This document shows positions 1-7,600 of a DNA stretch of 64,000 nt, piece after piece (the first letter of the stretch is position 1; every line of letters starts with the position of its first letter). The position numbers and the translations under genes were made by a program. This stretch comes from a virus: IMG/VR virus record IMGVR_UViG_3300017971_000261, positions 1-64,000 of that record; one strand, written 5' to 3'. The notes below the pieces were generated by a model. It was given only the letters and a program-made list of their open reading frames with translations, was not told the origin of the DNA and ran no database searches.

Positions 1-698
1 AAAACGAGCTGATACAAAGGAACGCAGAGCTTGAGGAATTCACATATATCGTTAGCCACGACCTGCAAGAACCACTCAGACGCATCAAGACCTTCAGTCA
101 GCTTCTGAAGAAATCCCTGGGTGACAACTTGTCTAAAGACCAAAAGCGGCATTTCGGTTTTCTCATTGATAGTGCTGAACGTATGGGAAAATTGATCAAG
201 GATCTATTGGAATTATCGCGTATCGGTTCCGCGCCAAGAAATGGCGACACGTGCAATATGAGTAGATTGGTGCGTAAAGTGGTGGAAGATTTAGGAGACC
301 TTATGGGTGAGTCTAATGCTGAGATTGAAGTTGCCAAATTGCCAACCATAAAAGGAAATGCGTCTTTGATTAGTCAGTTAATGGGGAACATACTGAGTAA
401 TGCTCTAAAGTATCATCGCAAAAACACAAAATCTTACGTAAAGGTCTACGCCTCCACGAGATCAGGACAGGAAGTTATTTGCGTAGAAGACAACGGAATA
501 GGCATAGACGAGAAATATCATGACCAAATATTCAAACCGTTTACAAGATTACATCGTTCCGACGAATACACGGGAAGCGGCGTTGGCCTTACAATCTGTA
601 AACGGATCGTTGATAAACATGGATGGACTATGGACTTCGAGTCCACCCCAGGAAAGGGTTCGATCTTCTGGTTCACTTTCGGAGAAAGAAATGAGTAA
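1..698 (+). CDS. Sensor histidine kinase, 5' partial
   Basis: The kinase core of a two-component sensor: it autophosphorylates a histidine and passes the phosphate to a response regulator. The reading frame is open from base 3, so the sensory N-terminus lies outside the window. The H-box SHDLQEPLR (His codon 57-59) is of the phytochrome-type HisKA subfamily. It is followed by the N-box NILSNALKYH, the G1 box VEDNGIGID, an F-box region FKPFTRLH and the G2 box GSGVGLTICKRIVDKHG, so the ATPase domain is complete. It ends in TAA and overlaps the next gene by 8 bases, so the two are translationally coupled. No membrane segment lies in the visible part. A kinase is uncommon in phage genomes. Confidence 0.93.
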   Translation, partial: NELIQRNAELEEFTYIVSHDLQEPLRRIKTFSQLLKKSLGDNLSKDQKRHFGFLIDSAERMGKLIKDLLELSRIGSAPRNGDTCNMSRLVRKVVEDLGDLMGESNAEIEVAKLPTIKGNASLISQLMGNILSNALKYHRKNTKSYVKVYASTRSGQEVICVEDNGIGIDEKYHDQIFKPFTRLHRSDEYTGSGVGLTICKRIVDKHGWTMDFESTPGKGSIFWFTFGERNE

Positions 699-1140
699 GA
701 ATCACGTTCGGATACTCTTGATTGACGATGACGACAGTTACCAAGTTATTCTTGAGACAGCACTTAAAGCTGAAGATTCGACCATCGAATACGACATCGA
801 TTGGTATAGCGGGCTTGAAGAAGGAATTCAGTTTGAGCACGACCTATACATCATCGACCACCGAATTGCTAACCGCCCGATGTCGCAGAAAATCATCAAA
901 GCTATACGTGAACAAGATCCGCACGGGGCCATCATTGTGCTATCCGGTTTTGGGTCATATCAGTTACTCAAAGAGCTAGGTGCTCTAGGTGTGATTTGTT
1001 TTGTTGACAAAGATGATTGTGACATTCGTCCAATCGCTGAGGCAGCAAAGGAAATCGCATCAACCAAGTCGAGGCTTCAGGTGATGAAGCAGAAGATCAC
1101 CTCAGTCGAAAGTCTACTTAACGGTGGCCAAAACGTGTAG
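691..1140 (+). CDS. Response regulator receiver protein, single domain
   Basis: A 149-residue stand-alone receiver domain with no output domain. The acidic pocket is visible at the start (LLIDDDDS), the phosphoacceptor Asp lies in LYIIDHR, the Ser/Thr position in VLSGFG and the conserved Lys in FVDKDD. The ATG at 691 is chosen because it sits inside the end of the kinase gene (ATG within the last codons) and starts directly on the receiver fold; an upstream in-frame start would add unrelated sequence read from inside the kinase. The likely partner is the adjacent kinase. The region after the Asp (HRIANRPMS) is less canonical than in the next gene, so signalling rather than DNA binding is expected. 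Confidence 0.88.
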   Translation: MSKNHVRILLIDDDDSYQVILETALKAEDSTIEYDIDWYSGLEEGIQFEHDLYIIDHRIANRPMSQKIIKAIREQDPHGAIIVLSGFGSYQLLKELGALGVICFVDKDDCDIRPIAEAAKEIASTKSRLQVMKQKITSVESLLNGGQNV

Positions 1141-1150
1141 GGATCTTTCT

Positions 1151-1570
1151 ATGGACACAAACCATATTATCCTCATCGAGGATGACGATGCCGACGCTGA
1201 ACTCTTCGTTTCAGTGGCGTCAGATCTCTGTAGTGACATTAGGAGAATTAAAGATGGTGAAGAAGCCGTACAGTATTTCTCTAATCCTTCTCTGAGTCCT
1301 CCTGATGTAGTTTTCCTAGATTTGAACATGCCCAAACTCGATGGGAGGCAAATACTAAGTTTCTTGCGCTCAGAGGATAGACTTCGACGAATCCCTGTGG
1401 TTGTTCTGACTTCTTCAAAATCAGAGAGAGATGTAGATCTGTGCTACGAAAACTGTGCTAATATCTACATTGTGAAGCCTCTAGATTTGGCAGATTTCAC
1501 GCATGCTGTCACCAGCATTCTTACAACATGGTTTGTCTTAGCGACGATCCCTACCTGTGTGCGGGATTAG
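1151..1570 (+). CDS. Response regulator receiver protein, Rcp1-like
   Basis: A 139-residue single receiver domain. Acidic residues E10-D13, phosphoacceptor D57 in FLDLNMP, the Thr of VVLTSSKSE and the Lys of IVKPLD are all intact. This arrangement, a phytochrome-type kinase followed by small receivers, is the known pattern of bacterial phytochrome/Rcp1 systems; that this one senses light is not shown. The start is the ATG at 1151, ten bases after the previous stop; a GTG at 1124 would add nine residues overlapping the preceding gene. The C-terminal about 15 residues (after LTTWF) look unstructured. Confidence 0.88.
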   Translation: MDTNHIILIEDDDADAELFVSVASDLCSDIRRIKDGEEAVQYFSNPSLSPPDVVFLDLNMPKLDGRQILSFLRSEDRLRRIPVVVLTSSKSERDVDLCYENCANIYIVKPLDLADFTHAVTSILTTWFVLATIPTCVRD

Positions 1571-1613
1571 AAGTCGCAAGTTTCTGGCTGTTTTTGTGTG
1601 TAAGGAGGATCGC

Positions 1614-2042
1614 ATGATGGCAGCTCGGCTTCCCAAAGACTGGAAAGACAGAATCGAATTAGCCTATGAGAATGAGTGTGACAAGATCATCTATTATCTC
1701 ATGTTCAAGAAGACCAAGATTCCTAAGGGGTTTAACCGTGAGATCGGCGACCTAGCTGTTGAAACCAACGGCCTCCATATCGTTGAGGGTCCAAACATCG
1801 TCAAATGTATGCAGAGACGGGGCCTAGGAACTATGCTCTATGAACGCGCTATCAGGGACCTTGGTTTCATCAGTGTCGAATGGAGCGATGTGACAGTACC
1901 AGGCAAACACGCATGGAGAAGTCTCACAACACGCTGGCCATTCAGTTTAGATCTTTCCGATGGTGTGATAACGGTTTACAGGAAACGCCAGAGACGTAGC
2001 AGACGAAAGTGCGACGTGTTCGTTTTCCCGCATACGGCATAA
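1614..2042 (+). CDS. GNAT-like N-acetyltransferase
   Basis: A 142-residue protein with a motif-A-like acetyl-CoA loop, QRRGLGTMLYERAI, after a beta-strand region (GLHIVEGPNIVK), as in small phage GNAT proteins. The substrate is unknown. The ATG at 1614 is fixed by a strong TAAGGAGG ribosome site seven bases upstream; a second ATG follows directly. The last about 30 residues are Arg/Lys-rich and overlap, on the opposite strand, the 3' end of the convergent gene by about 100 bases, so the C-terminus may be a read-through extension. Family assignment rests on a single motif. Confidence 0.6.
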   Translation: MMAARLPKDWKDRIELAYENECDKIIYYLMFKKTKIPKGFNREIGDLAVETNGLHIVEGPNIVKCMQRRGLGTMLYERAIRDLGFISVEWSDVTVPGKHAWRSLTTRWPFSLDLSDGVITVYRKRQRRSRRKCDVFVFPHTA

Positions 2043-2478
2043 AGTGTCGTTCATCGTAGCAATCTTTGATGCAGTCTATTCCCATTGACGTGATTCGCAC
2101 TTTCTTGCCTGAAAGTTCCACCATTCCGTAGGATGCAAGCCGTTCTAGTGATTCACTGAGTTTAGAGAGCGACACGAAGACCTTGAGATCAACCCCGGGA
2201 TTCAACGGAACGACAAGTGAAGCACCGAATTGGAAGTAATCCTCAACGTCTATCTGAGTCCAGCATCCGACATAGGCGTACATGAGACCGAGCCATATCA
2301 GACAATGATCATCTCCGGGTTGCAGCGGGACTTCCGGTTCTTGTACTTTGGCGGAATTCGCCCAGAAGGGAGCCACATGGACGGTGATCTTTTCAGGAAA
2401 CTGCCCTGGACCGAAGTTCAACATGTCTCCGGGCTGAATCTCTTTCAGGATGTTACCACCCGAGCAGGAAGTCATCAT
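1942..2478 (-). CDS. Small winged-helix-like protein, family copy 1
   Basis: A 178-residue protein of unknown function and the most diverged of four related minus-strand genes in this window. It shares the pattern of an aromatic residue, then VGCW followed by a hydrophobic/acidic segment (VGCWTQIDVEDYF), and later a helix plus a short hairpin, LASYGMVELSGKKVRITSMG. The order helix, helix, then beta-wing resembles a winged helix-turn-helix, which is an inference. It follows the copy at 2453-2986 in the same direction and overlaps it by 26 bases, so both probably use the promoter at 3005-3033. A second ATG lies one codon after the first. Confidence 0.62.
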   Translation of the reverse strand: MMTSCSGGNILKEIQPGDMLNFGPGQFPEKITVHVAPFWANSAKVQEPEVPLQPGDDHCLIWLGLMYAYVGCWTQIDVEDYFQFGASLVVPLNPGVDLKVFVSLSKLSESLERLASYGMVELSGKKVRITSMGIDCIKDCYDERHFMPYAGKRTRRTFVCYVSGVSCKPLSHHRKDLN

Positions 2479-2986
2479 CTTCGGACCTTCTCACAAAGTC
2501 TTCCATCAATCTCTTCGCTAGATCGCTGAAGTAATACTTGCCTTCCTTGTCAATTTCAAAGAAGCCGTACCACTGAAGTTTTTTGCAGTATTGCCTGTAG
2601 TCCTTCAATTGAGGCGATGTAACCGGTATTCCAAATCGTTCATGTTCAGATTGAAGCAGTTCTTCCGGAGTCCAACTTACCCAGATGCCGGTCAAAAAAC
2701 AATGTCGGTATGCACTCAGAATGAGCGGTATCGCGCATTCCGGTGTAATCAGGTTGTCTTCGACGGACCATCCTTCCCATTTGCCCGTCTCAGAAGGCAT
2801 ATCGGACTTCAAAGCTGATGGTGGCGGCACTTCCTTTCTTCTTTCGGCAGCATCCATTCTACAGTTGATTGCTTCAGCATCGGCGAAGAGCAGCTTCAGG
2901 AAGTGTCTCTTCCAAACTGAGGTAAGAACATCAAGAACTCTTATGTCTTGTGGTTGATCCTTAAGTTCTTGCGGCCGTTTTGCCAT
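2453..2986 (-). CDS. Small winged-helix-like protein, family copy 2
   Basis: A 177-residue protein of unknown function. Its C-terminal half has the family pattern: YRHCFLTGIWVSWTPEELL, a linker, then helices and a terminal hairpin with GFFEIDKEGKYYFSDLAKRL, similar to the end of a winged helix domain. The N-terminal 70 residues are not shared with the other copies. The start ATG at 2986 has AAGGAG eight bases upstream, and a strong promoter lies 19 bases further (3005-3033). It heads a two-gene operon with the 1942-2478 gene. A regulatory role is possible but unproven. Confidence 0.75.
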   Translation of the reverse strand: MAKRPQELKDQPQDIRVLDVLTSVWKRHFLKLLFADAEAINCRMDAAERRKEVPPPSALKSDMPSETGKWEGWSVEDNLITPECAIPLILSAYRHCFLTGIWVSWTPEELLQSEHERFGIPVTSPQLKDYRQYCKKLQWYGFFEIDKEGKYYFSDLAKRLMEDFVRRSEDDDFLLGW

Positions 2987-3004
2987 GCCGGTTTCTCCTT
3001 AGAC

Positions 3005-3033
3005 AGTATACCACATCATCTGATCGCCGTCAA
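3005..3033 (-). promoter_or_regulatory. Sigma70-type promoter
   Basis: On the minus strand: TTGACG, 17-bp spacer ending in ATGTGG, then TATACT. It lies directly before the 2453-2986 gene and leaves a leader of about 14 bases holding its AAGGAG site. Confidence 0.85.
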
Positions 3034-3115
3034 ATCCAAGGAGGTTTGATGGGCCTTTGTGGTCAACTCATATAGTGTTAGTAGGACAATAGGGTTCTAC
3101 GAAGGACGGAACGAT

Positions 3116-3256
3116 ATGACAACCAAAATGAAGGCCAAATTGGCGATTCTTGGTGTTGGCGGTTTCCTATTGATCTGCCCGTACACAGTTGGCTGTGCTG
3201 CTCTTAGTGCATTGGCGGCTCTGCTACAGATCACGGGCGGTCAACTTCCGCTGTAA
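3116..3256 (+). CDS. Small membrane protein
   Basis: A 46-residue protein: a basic start (MTTKMKAK), a hydrophobic stretch of about 27 residues (LAILGVGGFLLICPYTVGC onward) and a short tail. It is probably a single membrane span or an uncleaved signal. The Cys in TVGC resembles a lipobox only weakly. The ATG at 3116 follows GAAGGACGGA; an earlier GTG at 3059 would add 19 residues without a ribosome site. It is followed by a terminator hairpin at 3278-3313, so it is a self-contained unit. Function is unknown. Confidence 0.6.
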   Translation: MTTKMKAKLAILGVGGFLLICPYTVGCAALSALAALLQITGGQLPL

Positions 3257-3277
3257 ACCAAGTCTCACGAAGCACAT

Positions 3278-3313
3278 GGCGGGGCCGGACATTCGTTCGT
3301 CCCCGCCTCTTTT
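3278..3313 (+). terminator. Rho-independent terminator
   Basis: GGCGGGG at 3278-3284 pairs with CCCCGCC at 3301-3307, followed by TCTTTT. It lies 21 bases after the stop of the small membrane protein gene. Confidence 0.75.
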
Positions 3314-3394
3314 CGTATCAACCGCAGATGCATAGGAATATACCTGTTTTTGCCGCAATGAATGATAGGCAACTGATCCTGAACGGAGACCCAG

Positions 3395-3940
3395 ATGGCA
3401 CGCGCGTCCCGCTACTCGCCACAGCGAACCGGCCAATATTTCAACTACCTTGAGAGGTTTATAGTTCGCAATAGAACTAATCGTCTAATCTCTTTGGGGC
3501 CGGATACGGACTGGGTTCTCAAACCGGGTCAACAAATAGACCTTCTGAAGCGATGTACGAGAGAACAGATCAGCCAATCCAAGCGTCTTTCTCGTCTTGC
3601 GAAACGCGGTCTCATTTCGGTGCGGTGGGTAAAGCCAAAAGGCAGGATTGACCGCGATCTAAGCTTCATCAACGATGCTACTGCTGGCCTAAGTTCCTTG
3701 CCGGACCACGACCATCCTCTGGCCGACCATGAACACAGTTGTACCGACATCGTAATGGATGATCCATACTGTTGCTTCCCGCCGTGTGATCATGAACACC
3801 CTGAACTGGCTGATGCTGACCACACCCATACTGGTTTTGCTGAAGAAGATCATGAACATAGTTGTGCTGATATTGTGATGGATGACCCATACTGTTGCAC
3901 TTTCGCGATTTATGTCTTCCGTAGAGGTAGTTACTGTTGA
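3395..3940 (+). CDS. His-rich fibre-like protein, N-terminal part
   Basis: A 181-residue reading frame whose first about 100 residues are basic (MARASRYSPQRTG onward). The second half is built of His/Asp repeats (DHDHPLADHEH, DHEHPELADADHTHTG, EEDHEH). The segment SC(T/A)DIVMDDPYCC occurs twice. Such D-H-x-H repeats are typical of phage tail-fibre and tip proteins, where His residues can bind metal. The start ATG 3395 follows GGAGAC. Shortly after the second repeat the frame ends in a non-repetitive tail (TFAIYVFRRGSYC). The overlapping frame 3882-5342 continues in fibre-like style and carries a related CFPSCTHTHEHEYP segment, so the two are probably one gene broken by a +1 shift near 3900. 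Confidence 0.7.
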   Translation: MARASRYSPQRTGQYFNYLERFIVRNRTNRLISLGPDTDWVLKPGQQIDLLKRCTREQISQSKRLSRLAKRGLISVRWVKPKGRIDRDLSFINDATAGLSSLPDHDHPLADHEHSCTDIVMDDPYCCFPPCDHEHPELADADHTHTGFAEEDHEHSCADIVMDDPYCCTFAIYVFRRGSYC

Positions 3941-5342
3941 CTTCACGGTTAATGCAGGGAATCTAGTAGGAAACAATTCGACTATAGCCTTCTATGTTTA
4001 CGAACATTCACGTATGAGTATAGGATTAGAATTGGTTCCTGGATTCTGTTTCGGTCTCCGCAACGCAACAGGAATATCACAGCTAGTAAAAGTTGACACC
4101 GGCTCCATGCTTGTCTTCTATATCGGGCTTTATGGTTTAGATGCAGAAATGGATGGCAATGCTGTCGCTGACAACTTTGTTGAAGTGCGACGTAATTCTA
4201 CGATGTACATATATGACACACCATATTTGCACGTCGCTGATTTGCTATTCGGAGCAGCCATCAGCACATTGACAGCTATCATATATCAAGATTTGTCACT
4301 AACAGATAGAACCTTGTTTTTTGTTGATGGTACGAGTTCTCTAGACTATCCCTTGCCATATTACTATACTGGTGGCGTGCCCACCGGGCCATTCTCGTGC
4401 AATTTGCAGATGAGACATTTCAAGAAGATCTTCTACGCAGACGGTGGATCTATCAGCTCAGGTTCTCTCAAGCCATACAAGTCAAATTCTGAGTCAGACA
4501 GCGTGTTTGCTCAGTCAGACAATGGAGGTTTGATAAAGCTTAATCTAGTAAATGGTGTTGGCCAGGACAACACAACGAGTTGGTACAGAATGTTACAAGC
4601 AAGCAGCGGAAGTGCTATTGCATGTGATCTGACAGAATACGTTTTCATCTTCGTTATCGCACCAGCCCCCATAGATTATTACCAAGACAATGCTGCCACT
4701 CATTCGATGATTCTTGCAGAAAATCAGTCGAAAATTGAGTTGTATTCCGAATCAACGACTAACGACAGAATGCTGGAAACAGGGAACAACAACAGCATTC
4801 ACATGGAGACATCAGAATCTTCTTCTATCGTTTGGCACTACAGTGATGAAGATTTGTACTTTGATGGTTTAGCTAACGAACCTGTCGTGGAGAATGGAGA
4901 TTCTGGCAATTTAACCGGTTTGGATTACTTCTATCTGTCAGATGGTACCAAAATGGGTCAAGGCTGCTACATTAGCCAACGACAGTCCGGCGAGAATGTA
5001 CTTGAAGACCCATATCTTGAGTATTGTTTCCCATCATGCACTCATACACATGAGCACGAATATCCTGTTGATATTAAGACCATAACATCTGATTACACGA
5101 TAGAACCAGAGTATGAGTTGATTCTATGCAACGCCTCCTCTACTGATATTACCGTGACGATGCCAGCCGTGGCATCCGAAAATGGAAGCCGCTATTACAT
5201 TAAGAGGATCGACGATTCGGCCAATTCTGTTACTGTTGATGGGCATGGATCTGAAACAATTGATGGACAATATACGCAATCTCTGTCGCACCGAGATTGT
5301 ATACTTGTGGTGTGTGATGGCACATCATGGCACATCATATAG
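3882..5342 (+). CDS. Fibre-like virion protein, C-terminal part after frameshift
   Basis: A 486-residue beta-rich protein (NSTIAFYVYEHSRM, many short Thr/Asn/Ser strands). It contains a Cys/His segment CFPSCTHTHEHEYP like those in the preceding frame, and a C-terminal domain from about TITSDYTIEPEYELILCNAS to DGTSWHII. That domain is the common end module of phage fibre proteins, with the pattern VTVDGHGSETIDG. The nominal ATG at 3882 has no ribosome site and lies inside the preceding frame, so translation probably arrives by frameshift or the break is a mutation or assembly error. It was recognised by composition and module order, not by an exact relative. Confidence 0.75.
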   Translation: MTHTVALSRFMSSVEVVTVDFTVNAGNLVGNNSTIAFYVYEHSRMSIGLELVPGFCFGLRNATGISQLVKVDTGSMLVFYIGLYGLDAEMDGNAVADNFVEVRRNSTMYIYDTPYLHVADLLFGAAISTLTAIIYQDLSLTDRTLFFVDGTSSLDYPLPYYYTGGVPTGPFSCNLQMRHFKKIFYADGGSISSGSLKPYKSNSESDSVFAQSDNGGLIKLNLVNGVGQDNTTSWYRMLQASSGSAIACDLTEYVFIFVIAPAPIDYYQDNAATHSMILAENQSKIELYSESTTNDRMLETGNNNSIHMETSESSSIVWHYSDEDLYFDGLANEPVVENGDSGNLTGLDYFYLSDGTKMGQGCYISQRQSGENVLEDPYLEYCFPSCTHTHEHEYPVDIKTITSDYTIEPEYELILCNASSTDITVTMPAVASENGSRYYIKRIDDSANSVTVDGHGSETIDGQYTQSLSHRDCILVVCDGTSWHII

Positions 5343-5353
5343 GAGGAATACTG

Positions 5354-5977
5354 ATGGCCAATCTGCCTAAATTTCCAAACGTAACTGCATTTGTGGAGGC
5401 TGCCACTGAACGTATGGAGGCCATGAGTTCACCAGATCCCGATGCGACCTATCCTGACTTCGCAGGTACTTACAACGTCCAGTTTCTTGAATTCAATTGT
5501 CGGACGAAATGGAACCTAAACGCCGAGGGTAGGCAAAGCAGTGTGGTCTCCGATCTGCCTGTGCCATCGCTTGATTTGTCCAGTGTGCCTTCTTTGTACG
5601 GTGGTGTTCTATCAAGCGCAAACGCGTATCTTTCAGATCTTTCGTCAAAGTTGCCGAACATTCTCTCCAGCTCTATTGTTATCTACCATCATGACCCGTG
5701 GCTAGTTCGTGTGGCAAATAACGGTCAAAAGAATGTTCACTTCATTGGGCTTAACGATCCGGAAGGTTTCACATTGGACCCATCTGAGGTTTCTATGGAC
5801 ATCTTAATGGAATACATAGATGGTCTGCAGAGTATTCAGGTGGTTGGTTTGTGGAATGGGGCCAACCGCATAGGTGGAAGACTTTTGATAACATCACTAT
5901 TCAGCGAGTCTAGACCACGAAGCGGTGTCGGGATCGAACTCTCGATCGCTGCCAGGTATAGGGCCATCAGATCATGA
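5354..5977 (+). CDS. Hypothetical protein following the fibre gene
   Basis: A 207-residue protein of unknown function. AGGAGGA at 5341-5347 fixes the ATG at 5354, only eleven bases after the fibre stop, so it is co-expressed and may be a fibre chaperone or accessory virion protein (context only). The sequence has an alpha-helical start, a low-complexity Ser/Leu centre (SSVPSLYGGVLSS) and a C-terminal alpha/beta part (SIQVVGLWNGANRIGGRLL). The last six bases overlap the convergent minus-strand gene. Confidence 0.72.
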   Translation: MANLPKFPNVTAFVEAATERMEAMSSPDPDATYPDFAGTYNVQFLEFNCRTKWNLNAEGRQSSVVSDLPVPSLDLSSVPSLYGGVLSSANAYLSDLSSKLPNILSSSIVIYHHDPWLVRVANNGQKNVHFIGLNDPEGFTLDPSEVSMDILMEYIDGLQSIQVVGLWNGANRIGGRLLITSLFSESRPRSGVGIELSIAARYRAIRS

Positions 5978-6364
5978 CCAGGCCTCGATGTATCGATCTT
6001 TCATCAGAGATCTAACCCGGTATCTTCCTGGCCTTCCTAAGTCAAGCATTCCAGTCGTAACAAGCCCGGCCAAGAGCTTGTGCTTCTGTGCTTTTGTTAA
6101 CCTCTTGTACCCTGGAAGGTTAATTTGATGTTCTCGAACAAATGTGTCTAGTTCTTTCAGGGTGAAAGAAATCCAGGTTCCAATATGTCGCATATATCGA
6201 ATGACAACTGATCCCACCACGACAAGATCGATGAGCGGACAATCGGCCTGTAAACACTCATCGTCATTGATAGGGAACTCTGGCAGATTGGTTCTTCCGG
6301 CCGGGAATACGGGATTCGGCCACGGCGAGGTGGCTGGCACATCTATGGGCAGAGGTGCTAGCAT
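5972..6364 (-). CDS. Small winged-helix-like protein, family copy 3
   Basis: A 130-residue protein. After a Pro-rich start (MLAPLPIDVPATSP) it shows the family core IRYMRHIGTWISFTLKELD, then a linker, two helices (KRLTKAQKHKLLAGLV) and a hairpin (TGMLDLGRPGRYRVRSL). It is short enough to be one winged-helix-like domain. The ATG at 6364 is chosen because the -10 element ends at 6371, so transcription should begin at or next to this ATG. An ATG 39 bases further upstream would lie inside the promoter. This makes it a candidate leaderless mRNA. Function is unknown; it could be a DNA-binding regulator. Confidence 0.72.
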   Translation of the reverse strand: MLAPLPIDVPATSPWPNPVFPAGRTNLPEFPINDDECLQADCPLIDLVVVGSVVIRYMRHIGTWISFTLKELDTFVREHQINLPGYKRLTKAQKHKLLAGLVTTGMLDLGRPGRYRVRSLMKDRYIEAWS

Positions 6365-6370
6365 GATGCT

Positions 6371-6399
6371 AGTATACCACAAGATTGGTCTTATGTCAA
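6371..6399 (-). promoter_or_regulatory. Sigma70-type promoter, consensus
   Basis: On the minus strand: TTGACA, 17-bp spacer ending in CTTGTGG, then TATACT. It directly abuts the start codon of the 5972-6364 gene, leaving no room for a leader. Confidence 0.88.
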
Positions 6400-6407
6400 G
6401 CAAAAAG

Positions 6408-6595
6408 AAAGCACTAGGTGCCCCATGGCTCGCCCAGTGCTTTCCGGAGGGGAAAAGGCCGGATCAACACTGTGTTACTCAGTGCCCTGACTCAAGGCGT
6501 GAGTTCGACCAACTGGTGATCCGACCTCTTCGGAATCGCCGCCAACGCACCGCGCCGTGCGTAGCGGCTGCCACGGCAAAATACTACCATTTTGC
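6408..6595. other. Structured non-coding stretch
   Basis: No gene is seen between 6400 and 6726. The stretch is dense in perfect inverted repeats: AAAGCACT 6408-6415 with AGTGCTTT 6436-6443; CGGATCA 6460-6466 with TGATCCG 6517-6523, enclosing CACTG/CAGTG (6468-6472/6480-6484); GCCGC 6538-6542 with GCGGC 6564-6568, enclosing CGCAC/GTGCG (6546-6550/6557-6561); and GCAAAAT 6576-6582 with ATTTTGC 6589-6595. Read on the minus strand, the first hairpin is followed by CTTTTTG and could be a terminator. The rest may be an RNA or the leader of the peptidase gene at 6727. I tested it as a tRNA and it does not fit. Confidence 0.55.
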
Positions 6596-6726
6596 TGTAT
6601 GCTCTAGTATGACACAAGTAGCGGGCAAGTCAAGTAACAATTCACTTTTTTTCGTTGATCTATGGCGGCATTGCCCAAAGGTCATTCCACAGTTCGGGCA
6701 AAAGACAAGATGAGAGGAGTTGCACC

Positions 6727-7578
6727 ATGCCACGAGATTTCAGATCTATTCCATTGGGTTGGGTTCCGGATCTTCCGGACGCTAGAGATTGGTCCTACAG
6801 AGACAAATATCCTCTTAAGATCATGAGACTTCCGAGTATAGTTGATTTGCGCCCTAAATTTGGGTCAGTCAATGACCAGGGTGAAATAGGATCATGTACA
6901 GCACAAGCTGCTACAGATTCAATGGAATATTGTGAGTATGTTGAATCAACAGACAGAAATGACTATAGTAGACTATTTCTTTACTACAACTCACGAGAAC
7001 ACAAAAACATTGACGAGGGAGCCTATCTGCGTGATGTTTTCAAATCCATGAATTCAACCGGTGTCAGCCTAGAAAATCTTTGGCCGTATGATACTTCGAA
7101 ATGGGCCGATAAACCTATAGAGGCTGCCTATGATGATGCCGGAAGCCATACAGCCATCGAATATTTGTCAGTTTCACAAAACGCTACGGAACTGAAATCT
7201 GTGTTAGCTGAAGGTTTCCCGATCACATTTGGCATGACTATCTACGTGTCGTTTTATGAGACAGGACAAAATGGCATGGTCCCGACACCTACTCTAGACG
7301 AGACTGCTGAAGGCGGTCATGCAATGCTCATTGTTGGTTATAACAGCACTAAACAGGTATACATCGTCAGGAATAGTTGGGGCGATGATTGGGGCGAGCA
7401 TGGATACTGCTACATACCATCTGCAATGGTAGAGAGCAGAAACTATTCAGATAATTTTTGGGTTGTAAAGCGTATTGGACAAGAGGTACCAACCGAGAGA
7501 GCTTCATCTTGTTGTGGTGTTGCTCAATCGGCACGCAGAAAAATCAAAGCAGCCTGGGACGGTCTGAAGTATGGATAG
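6727..7578 (+). CDS. Papain-family (C1A) cysteine peptidase
   Basis: A 283-residue cysteine protease. The C1A active site is complete: oxyanion Q51 and nucleophile C57 in QGEIGSCTA, H198 in EGGHAMLIVGY, N216 in VRNSWGDDWGEHGY. The start GWVPDLPDARD is typical of prokaryotic C1A enzymes; no signal peptide or long propeptide is visible. The ATG at 6727 follows GAGAGGAG; an upstream start at 6655 would only add unrelated residues. A trypsin-like protease gene follows after 22 bases. Roles could be virion protein maturation, host protein cleavage or lysis; none is shown. Confidence 0.9.
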   Translation: MPRDFRSIPLGWVPDLPDARDWSYRDKYPLKIMRLPSIVDLRPKFGSVNDQGEIGSCTAQAATDSMEYCEYVESTDRNDYSRLFLYYNSREHKNIDEGAYLRDVFKSMNSTGVSLENLWPYDTSKWADKPIEAAYDDAGSHTAIEYLSVSQNATELKSVLAEGFPITFGMTIYVSFYETGQNGMVPTPTLDETAEGGHAMLIVGYNSTKQVYIVRNSWGDDWGEHGYCYIPSAMVESRNYSDNFWVVKRIGQEVPTERASSCCGVAQSARRKIKAAWDGLKYG

Positions 7579-7600
7579 CGCCAGGCTATAATAGGTTATC

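Noticed and set aside
5915-5995. tRNA-like T-arm (GTTCGATCC) on the minus strand
   Set aside because: The putative T-stem has mismatches, no matching acceptor strand is found, and the sequence lies inside two convergent coding ends. It is only a GATCGA/TCGATC hairpin.
7587-7592. TATAAT before the trypsin-like gene as a promoter
   Set aside because: The -35 (CTGAAG) is poor, and the gene follows closely on the upstream peptidase gene, so read-through is more likely.
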